Virus record (IMG/VR): IMGVR_UViG_3300050019_000215
Location: 1-43,889 of that record
Reading direction: 5' to 3' (one strand)
Length of the DNA: 43,889 bases
From: a virus
A program made the position numbers and the translations under genes. Shown here piece after piece: positions 38,992-43,889 of this stretch (the stretch's first letter is position 1; each line of letters begins with the position of its first letter). The notes beneath the pieces were generated by a model, which did not search any database, was not told the DNA's origin, and worked only from the letters and a program-made list of their open reading frames with translations.

Positions 38992-39911
38992 AGAAGTGAT
39001 GTGCTAACTATGCTGTAAGAAGATCTGACCATCGCTACTTTTGTGCCTGTGTCTTTGAGCACGATCTTAAGCTCAGAACTTGGGATTGAATAAGATGAAG
39101 GAATTGTCCCAGATGAAATTGTTCCCGTTGTGATCAGAACGGTTCTGAGCACAGTGCTTGGAATAAAATACGACTGGCTGATTTGCGCCGGATAAGTTCC
39201 AGAGGCCACAATAACGTCCCTTAAAGTGGTGGAAGGTATCGAGTATGACGAGTCAACTTGAGACCCAAACGTTCCAGCATTGGTGACAATAGACCTCAAC
39301 ACCGATGATGCGACGCTATACGACGACCTGACTCTAGGTCTCATCGTGATGTCCGAGATGATCCACGTGCACGGCACCAAAAACGTTCCCAATGAATTCA
39401 CGATTTGAACCGTTCCAGACCGACCGGTCGTAAGCACGGATGATTCGATCCTGATTCTGATGACGCTTCCTGCTGGACTCGTGTAAAAAGGAAGATCAGT
39501 CAAGACCCCGTTGTTGTATGTCTCCAGTAGGGTCATCCCGCTTGGAACCGACACGGATTCCAGCAAGTTAAGACCTCCAACAGTCGCGATGTGGAGATCT
39601 ATGTCCGCCAGAGATTTCCTGAAGAACTCTCCAAGGAATAGCGGCTGGCTAGACGCGTATTGGATGCCGTTGTATCTCAACTGAATATCCACGATCGTCG
39701 CGGAAAGGATTAGGCTCCTCGTGGCGGTCGAGATTGTACCGCCGCAGTCCGCGATCAGCGTAACCACGTAGTGCCCGAAGAAAGCGTAGTTGTGTGTAGG
39801 AGATCTCTCCGTCGATGTCTCTCCGTCGCCAAAGTCCCAGTGCCAGGAATCCGCCCGAAAGACGGTCCTGTTGAAGAAGTGCACGGTTAACCCGGTGATC
39901 GAGATGTCCAC
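38988..39911 (-). CDS. PKD-domain virion protein 2 with C-terminal tandem repeats, 307 aa
   Basis: N-terminal PKD domain: VHFFNRTVF, SWHWDFGDGETS, YVVTLIADCGG, closely like the 32.1 kb paralogue. The C terminus, residues about 195-307, has five copies of a roughly 25-residue unit, SSYSIPSTTLRDVIVASGT-like, likely a repeated beta or coil stalk that can vary in number. Starts at a GTG with TAGTTT 3 nt upstream, as in the paralogue. Probably a fibre or decoration protein. Confidence 0.82.
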   Translation of the reverse strand: MDISITGLTVHFFNRTVFRADSWHWDFGDGETSTERSPTHNYAFFGHYVVTLIADCGGTISTATRSLILSATIVDIQLRYNGIQYASSQPLFLGEFFRKSLADIDLHIATVGGLNLLESVSVPSGMTLLETYNNGVLTDLPFYTSPAGSVIRIRIESSVLTTGRSGTVQIVNSLGTFLVPCTWIISDITMRPRVRSSYSVASSVLRSIVTNAGTFGSQVDSSYSIPSTTLRDVIVASGTYPAQISQSYFIPSTVLRTVLITTGTISSGTIPSSYSIPSSELKIVLKDTGTKVAMVRSSYSIVSTSLL

Positions 39912-39933
39912 GCTAAACTACCTTCAAGACGGT

Positions 39934-40294
39934 TTATTTCTTGACCATCCTGCTAATCCTAAGTGGGGTGATTCCAAGAGCTGATCTTGAACACGGATAT
40001 TTCTCGTTAGCCTGCGTTGACCGTTGGATCTGGAAGTCGATGGGCAATCCTGTCATCTTCTGGCCCAACGCACTGAAAGCCATGCAGAGTGCCACCCACT
40101 TGTCACAAGTGTGCTCGTTGGCATGTGAGTCAATCCCGAACATGGCGCCGTACTTGTCGTCATCTAGCATCAGACGAACGTCCACGTCACGCCACTTCTT
40201 TCCGTGAAGGGACGATCCCACGTGATAGGGAGGGGGTTCCAAATGCTGCCCAGACTTGTGACCCGAACTCGTTCAGGTAAAGCATGTGAGGCAT
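39934..40294 (-). CDS. Nucleotidyltransferase-fold protein, interrupted by a +1 frameshift
   Basis: The first half in one frame (MPHMLYLNEFGSQVWAAFG) continues in another frame (YHVGSSLHGKKWRDVDVRLM) across a five-C run on the minus strand (40236-40232). Skipping one C gives a continuous 119-residue protein reading AFGTPPYHVGSSL across the junction. GSS...WRDVDVR is a nucleotidyltransferase (GS...DxD) signature. Either a sequencing or assembly error, programmed +1 frameshifting at CCC, or a pseudogene. The ATG at 40294 has GGAG 5 nt upstream. The C terminus includes GQKMTGLPIDFQIQ. Substrate unknown. Confidence 0.72.
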
Positions 40295-40320
40295 GCCAAC
40301 TCCGACAGAGATCGGTTTCT

Positions 40321-40608
40321 TCAGCCGCTTTGGTTTGACGGGACCTGTGGTTGTTGCGGGTTCTTCCATGGGTTACTCTGTGGAAGAACTCCAATCAAGT
40401 CAGCGACTCCGCCGAATTGTCCTGGCATGATTCCCTCTTTGGTGTCAAACTCGTACAGGTCAGTGCCATCAACGAATGCGTCCGCAAGCGGCTTGAATCG
40501 CTCTGATTTCTTCATCGATTCAAGCATGAGCGCGCGGTCAGACTCTGGACATTTATCACGCAGGTCCTGTTCCCTGATGAAACATTCCTGTCCACCGCTC
40601 GTGATCAT
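40321..40608 (-). CDS. Hypothetical protein, 95 aa
   Basis: Starts MITSGGQECFIREQDLRD. Soluble, helical, with a low-complexity Pro/Gln C terminus (NPWKNPQQPQVPSNQSG). Overlaps the upstream gene by 4 nt. Its stop is 26 nt before the preferred ATG of the nucleotidyltransferase-like gene. Function unknown. Confidence 0.68.
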   Translation of the reverse strand: MITSGGQECFIREQDLRDKCPESDRALMLESMKKSERFKPLADAFVDGTDLYEFDTKEGIMPGQFGGVADLIGVLPQSNPWKNPQQPQVPSNQSG

Positions 40609-40922
40609 AGTTTTGTCAGTGAGTTCAGGACTCTCGCTCTCGCGTTAGGAAACTCCTCCTCATACTCTGGACTCGGCGTGCAAAGCTTATAGGCGGAATT
40701 CATGGTGACAACCTGGTCCTCTCCCTTCAAACCGACGATGGGAGAAGACATCAAGAAGACACCATCAGCGTAGAGAGGACGGTACCAGATCTCTCCACGA
40801 AGGCGTGACTTCATCACCTGCTCTGGAGCCAACGATGGACCAAACAACCCTTGGATTCCGACTGGAGCGGTGATGGACCAGTTGCGGATCTCCCACGGAA
40901 GTGGAGGTCCTTTATGATTCAC
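40605..40922 (-). CDS. Hypothetical protein, 105 aa
   Basis: Starts (GTG) MNHKGPPLPWEIRNWSIT. Beta-rich (LRGEIWYRPLYADGVFLMSS), C-terminal helix with ARARVLNSL. No motif recognised. Coupled by 4-nt overlap to the downstream gene. Confidence 0.66.
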   Translation of the reverse strand: MNHKGPPLPWEIRNWSITAPVGIQGLFGPSLAPEQVMKSRLRGEIWYRPLYADGVFLMSSPIVGLKGEDQVVTMNSAYKLCTPSPEYEEEFPNARARVLNSLTKL

Positions 40923-40969
40923 GGCGTGAGGGTTCCTTCTACGTTCCGCTCGAGCGTCTCAGATTATCG

Positions 40970-41329
40970 TTATGGAACCTGTCGTTCCGTACTGCCATCC
41001 TTAGTTGGTTCGGTGACCGGCTGCAAATTAGTTTTGCGCACTTTCGCTTCGTACTCTGCCATCCGCATGAGTGAACGATGAACACGTAACGCTGCCCACG
41101 CCTTGCTCTTCTGAGTAATCTTCAATAGACGGTATCCGAAAGTCCTAATGAAATCCGCTTGCTCTTCATGAGTCAGCGGCCATCCTCCTGGAATCTCGAA
41201 TCTGTCTGTGTGATCCTTTAGAAGTATTTCGATTTCATCAAACAAATCGACGGGTACGGCGATCGTCGCTGGAATGGCGGTCGCCGTCCCGGGCTCGGTT
41301 TGGTCTGTGGGCGCAGGGGTAGTTGGCAT
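40970..41329 (-). CDS. Hypothetical helical protein, 119 aa
   Basis: Starts MPTTPAPTDQTEPGTATA: a Thr/Pro/Ala-rich disordered start, then helices (VPVDLFDEIEILLKDHTD; SKAWAALRVHRSLMRMAEYE). The tail is basic. Start chosen directly after the upstream gene's stop. No family recognised. Confidence 0.66.
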   Translation of the reverse strand: MPTTPAPTDQTEPGTATAIPATIAVPVDLFDEIEILLKDHTDRFEIPGGWPLTHEEQADFIRTFGYRLLKITQKSKAWAALRVHRSLMRMAEYEAKVRKTNLQPVTEPTKDGSTERQVP

Positions 41330-41330
41330 G

Positions 41331-41741
41331 TTAAATCTTGTGCTCCTCGAAGAAACGAACGATCGCACCCTTGTCTTCGACGTTGGCGTTATTGAGAAGG
41401 AGCGGGATAAAATCAGCCATCTCACGCTTCTCGATGCTCGGGTCCATGATCAAGATGTCGCCTTTTATGAGCGCGCTGATCTTCCAACCCGTGTTTGTTT
41501 TCGAGTTTACGAGCTCTGCAAATGCGATCGAGACAGCGTCAGTCCACCCCTTCGGACCTGCCACAAACATCCGCCGCGGAGGTGGAAGACGATAAACAAA
41601 AGTCCCACTGTATGACGTGCTTCCTGTCGCCGTGACAGATGCGTTCGCCTCGTACTCGATCGAGAAAGACGTCGAGCCGGAGTAGGTGTTATCGCTCGGC
41701 CAGTTCGTACTTGCGTCTCCGGTGTGGTAGGTGATTCCCAT
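41331..41741 (-). CDS. Hypothetical protein, 136 aa
   Basis: Starts MGITYHTGDASTNWPSDN, a Ser/Thr-rich beta first half (TYSGSTSFSIEYEANASV), then a more globular half (GWKISALIKGDILIMDP). May be a virion or enzyme-accessory protein. Preceded by no clear signal. Function unknown. Confidence 0.68.
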   Translation of the reverse strand: MGITYHTGDASTNWPSDNTYSGSTSFSIEYEANASVTATGSTSYSGTFVYRLPPPRRMFVAGPKGWTDAVSIAFAELVNSKTNTGWKISALIKGDILIMDPSIEKREMADFIPLLLNNANVEDKGAIVRFFEEHKI

Positions 41742-41769
41742 GGATCACCAGAACGGGCCGAGCAATTCA

Positions 41770-42096
41770 CTAGGCTTCGACGAGGCGAGACCGGCTTCTA
41801 GACGACTTAAGTTCGGTTTTCTGAACAACCCTAGTTTCTTTCGTCATCTTCAATGGCTTCTCTCTGTAATACGTCTTGTGGACGGCGCAATTTCTTGATT
41901 CATCCCAAACGGTGAAGTCACGTGCTTCGAGTGCACCGCCATCCTTTGTGGCGTCTTTTAGGATTGCGGCAGTAGTCTTTTCGCTGATGCCGCTCTCCTC
42001 ACACGCTTCGGCCATCGTGAACCACCCATCCGTACGGCTTGGTGGAGCGAAGCGTTTCCTCTTCAACTTGTTCATCAGGTCAGTTACTTTGCTCAT
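41770..42096 (-). CDS. Winged-HTH-like regulator candidate, 108 aa
   Basis: Starts MSKVTDLMNKLKRKRFAP. The central segment WFTMAEACEESGISEKTTAA looks like a helix-turn-helix with a following wing (ARDFTVWDESRNCAVHKTY). The tail is very basic (KSSRSRSRL). It likely binds DNA. The ATG overlaps the stop of the metallophosphoesterase gene (4 nt), so it is translationally coupled to it. A longer frame exists upstream but lies inside that gene. Confidence 0.72.
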   Translation of the reverse strand: MSKVTDLMNKLKRKRFAPPSRTDGWFTMAEACEESGISEKTTAAILKDATKDGGALEARDFTVWDESRNCAVHKTYYREKPLKMTKETRVVQKTELKSSRSRSRLVEA

Positions 42097-43118
42097 GACA
42101 GGAAAATTGGACAGGTTACCGTGCGGCCGTGCTCTTTCTCCATGAGGAAGAAAGTCTGAGAGGGTGGTTCGAACGGGGCTTTGACAGCCACGCTGAAGTC
42201 GGAATAACCGATGAGAGACCCGTTTAGGACGAACTTCGGGTTCTCCATGCGCATGTGGAGATGACCGAACACATCGAGATCGGCACGCATCTGCTTGTCC
42301 CAACCGGCGATAGCCTTCAGGATTGGGATGGTTGGACCGCCGATGCCGCCGTCGTATTTGATGTTGTCGCCGTGATGGAACCGCACCTTGAAGCCGTAGA
42401 TGTCAAGAAAATTATGATAGCCGTTCGCGATCTTGTATTCGAACCGTTCGTCGGGAACGTGCATCGCGAGAACGTGGTACATCAACCATTCAAAGCTGTT
42501 GAGATGGGATGTCTTGATCCTCTTCTTCTCAGTGGTTCTTCCGTGGTTTCCTACACAGCATGGGATGATGATACTCTTCAGCTCCGCGTCAGTTGCGATT
42601 AGAGCAAGACCGGCCTGGATTTTTTTGAGCACGAATATCACCGCCTCAGTTGGACTAAGGTTGTTGCTCTCTAGCAGTTCCTGATGGATCTGGCCTGTGA
42701 TGAAGTCACCAAGCAACGGAAGGACCAGCGTCTCAATCCTGGTTGCGTTCCGGTTAAGCCGGATGAGTTCGAGAAGATTCCCGAAGAAGGCATCGATCCG
42801 GCTTCCCGCGATCTCCAGATTGAATTCGTTGCATCCATTGACGCCTTCAGGGTCAACGCTTTCTTCGGTGTGCCAGTCGCTCGCAACGGCAACAGCAGTT
42901 GACTCGGACTCGTCATTGTTATGACGCGCTTTGATTGGTGTCACCTTGTGCTCGGCGTGTTCGTGAAGTAAACACGCGGCATCGAGCGCGGTCTGGTGGC
43001 GTTCAAGCTCCTTCGTGAGTGCGTCAAGCTGAGCTCTGAGCGCGTGCTCTTTTTGATTTGCAGACGTACGTGCGAGCTCTGTCATGAGCCCTGCAACTGT
43101 CTTGTTGGGAGTGGCCAT
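42093..43118 (-). CDS. Calcineurin-like metallophosphoesterase with N-terminal coiled coil
   Basis: 341 residues. Residues 1-55 are a helical, probably coiled-coil, segment. The metal-binding motifs appear in the right order: DWH (D81, H83), GDFITG (D138), GNHGR (N191, H192), HHGDN (H248, H249) and GHLHM (H286, H288). This is the complete set of a calcineurin-like phosphoesterase, of the type that hydrolyses phosphodiesters or phosphomonoesters with two metal ions. The substrate is not shown; related phage enzymes act on DNA ends or nucleotides. Preceded by TAATAC 4 nt before ATG. A 63-nt segment is duplicated at the right edge of the window. Confidence 0.88.
   Translation of the reverse strand: MATPNKTVAGLMTELARTSANQKEHALRAQLDALTKELERHQTALDAACLLHEHAEHKVTPIKARHNNDESESTAVAVASDWHTEESVDPEGVNGCNEFNLEIAGSRIDAFFGNLLELIRLNRNATRIETLVLPLLGDFITGQIHQELLESNNLSPTEAVIFVLKKIQAGLALIATDAELKSIIIPCCVGNHGRTTEKKRIKTSHLNSFEWLMYHVLAMHVPDERFEYKIANGYHNFLDIYGFKVRFHHGDNIKYDGGIGGPTIPILKAIAGWDKQMRADLDVFGHLHMRMENPKFVLNGSLIGYSDFSVAVKAPFEPPSQTFFLMEKEHGRTVTCPIFLS
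42710..42772 (-). repeat. 63-nt inverted duplicate, copy 1 (in metallophosphoesterase gene)
   Basis: Codes for ELIRLNRNATRIETLVLPLL. 61 of 63 nt match 43651-43713 in inverse orientation; both differences are synonymous and both copies read in the same peptide frame. Confidence 0.9.
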
Positions 43119-43366
43119 GGTTGTATTAGTTGAAGCTGTCCTGGACGGGCAGCACCTTCACAATATCTAATAGCGGGGAAGAGAGAGTGACCCACAAGTG
43201 ACAATCCAACTTGGCCACAAACTCCTATCATATTCATGTTTACAGTACAGAGATCACTAGACTATCTCCTTGATTGACATGTAAAATAAGTGCCAAAGTA
43301 AACATTTTCAAATTATTTTGTTTACAAATTAAAGTAACTAGTTCAAGATTGGTCAACGTCATCCAA
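43119..43366. promoter_or_regulatory. Intergenic region with two early-type boxes
   Basis: 248 nt between divergent genes. TTTACA at 43239-43244 and again at 43321-43326, both on the plus strand. The second is followed after 17 nt by CAAGAT and then 17 nt to the ATG at 43367, so this transcript would have a short leader. The first, with TATCTC 18 nt later, would start upstream. On the minus strand only TAATAC, 4 nt before the metallophosphoesterase start, is seen. No other structure noticed. Confidence 0.5.
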
Positions 43367-43519
43367 ATGAAGATCCTCGCGTCATACGTTCGATTCACTC
43401 CTGAAGCTCGAAAAATGATTGACGATTTATGGTCGGAGCACCCGTGGATTTTACTTTCCATCATCTGTGTGCTCGCTCTCGTGTTGATCTTGTGTTGGAT
43501 CAAAGAAGGCCTACGATGA
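43367..43519 (+). CDS. Small membrane protein, 50 aa
   Basis: Starts MKILASYVRFTPEARKMI. Polar N terminus, one transmembrane helix (WILLSIICVLALVLILCWI), short basic end. A TTG-started longer version from 43274 also exists, but the ATG follows the second early-type promoter. The layout is like small phage anchor or inhibitor peptides. Its TGA lies just before an open frame that reads to the window end. Confidence 0.7.
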   Translation: MKILASYVRFTPEARKMIDDLWSEHPWILLSIICVLALVLILCWIKEGLR

Positions 43520-43650
43520 ACACTCCATCTCCTGTGAATGGGCCACGAAAGCCCTCTCACTCCTCCGCAGAATTCAACAGTCGAAGAGTCTTGTCAACCC
43601 TCAGTTGTCGGACGAACTCGACGTTTTGATCAAGAAATCTGTGTCGACGG

Positions 43651-43713
43651 TCGAACTCATCCGGCTCAATCGGAACGCAACCAGGATTGAGACGCTGGTC
43701 CTTCCGTTGCTTG
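43651..43713 (+). repeat. 63-nt inverted duplicate, copy 2
   Basis: Matches 42710-42772 in opposite orientation at 61 of 63 positions (two synonymous changes); the sequence on either side is unrelated. Confidence 0.9.
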
Positions 43714-43860
43714 ATCGGGCGCACAATTTAACCCGCTTGACTTATACCGATAACACAACGGAAAGCGCAGAAATCACCGATGCACGCTGGCAGGAACTAC
43801 AGGTAAGTTTCCCTTTCTCGATTGTAAGTGAAGTGCAAAGCAAACGCGCAGCTCGATGGT

Positions 43861-43889
43861 GGGGGGGGGGGGGGGGGGGGCGGGGCCGC
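43861..43889. other. Homopolymer G run and GC tail at the right edge
   Basis: Twenty consecutive G (43861-43880) followed by CGGGGCCGC. It has no biological look: the reading frame before it ends abruptly. It is most likely a library-tail or assembly-end artefact. Confidence 0.7.

Larger units (their letters stand above)
43521..43889 (+). pseudogene. Open frame with metallophosphoesterase fragment (start unclear, runs off edge)
   Basis: A frame open from about 43487 to the window end, in which ELIRLNRNATRIETLVLPLL occurs between otherwise unrelated sequences (LLRRIQQSKSLVNPQLSDE before, DRAHNLTRLTYTDN after). There is no ATG in this frame; a TTG near 43600 is the first usable alternative start. 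It could be a partial gene, a chimaeric or rearranged fragment, or a real protein sharing that helix. The last codons read through the G-run and are not trustworthy. Confidence 0.4.

Noticed and set aside
43141-43160. Small hairpin GCTGTCC...GGGCAGC upstream of the metallophosphoesterase gene
   Set aside because: Seven pairs including a G-U, no U-tract, and located just behind a start; no reason to call it a terminator or operator.
1-43889. tRNA genes and CRISPR arrays
   Set aside because: Scanned by eye for TPsiC-type GGTTCRANYCC with an acceptor stem, and for regularly spaced direct repeats; nothing convincing was seen. A program would be decisive.

Overview
This 43.9 kb window is part of the genome of a tailed double-stranded DNA phage (Caudoviricetes). 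It carries a DnaB-type replicative helicase, a family A DNA polymerase, a large terminase subunit, a gp53-like baseplate protein, collagen-like and PKD-bearing fibre proteins, a T4 gp21-like prohead protein, and several dozen tightly packed small genes. The prohead, baseplate and terminase resemblances suggest a T4-type myovirus, but this is an inference. No tRNA, rRNA, insertion sequence or CRISPR array was seen. The host is probably a Gram-negative with an exosortase/PEP-CTERM system (Verrucomicrobiota-like is a guess), because one gene encodes a textbook PEP-CTERM tail next to a trypsin-like protease.

Layout. 1-7.3 kb: replication. The helicase (minus strand, running off the left edge) has two inteins. 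It is followed by an unknown Cys-cluster protein and, divergently, a uracil-glycosylase-like/exonuclease/polymerase fusion with one intein. 7.3-11.2 kb: small early or accessory genes on both strands. 11.2-17.5 kb: a glycosyltransferase-methyltransferase fusion, fibre genes, an HU-like protein, and the PEP-CTERM/protease pair. 17.7-19 kb: an HNH-like protein and a protein with four helix-turn-helix-like segments. 19-22.4 kb: a large virion protein, a coiled-coil membrane protein and a small membrane protein. 22.5-25.4 kb: short regulatory or unknown genes and a gp53-like protein. 25.5-29.7 kb: the terminase with two inteins. 29.7-43.1 kb: a nearly unbroken minus-strand array with two glycosyltransferases, a radical SAM/SPASM protein, two PKD fibre proteins, DUF4406-like and SLOG-like proteins, the prohead protein, a frameshifted nucleotidyltransferase and a metallophosphoesterase. 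The right edge holds a membrane miniprotein, an open reading frame containing an inverted 63-nt copy of part of the metallophosphoesterase gene, and a 20-G homopolymer that looks like a library or assembly end.

Two promoter-like patterns recur. The first (TTTACA, 16-17 nt, a -10-like box, then 6-8 nt to ATG) precedes early-looking genes on both strands. The second (TA[C/T]TTA, exactly 4 nt, ATG) precedes five minus-strand genes, several of them virion-like. In both, the inferred transcription start falls on or next to the start codon, so many mRNAs may be leaderless. Genes inside operons instead overlap by 4 nt or sometimes have a Shine-Dalgarno sequence.

The most striking property is five inteins in three essential proteins, two of them inside P-loops. 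The radical SAM/glycosyltransferase cluster and the PEP-CTERM/protease pair are the best candidates for undescribed biology.
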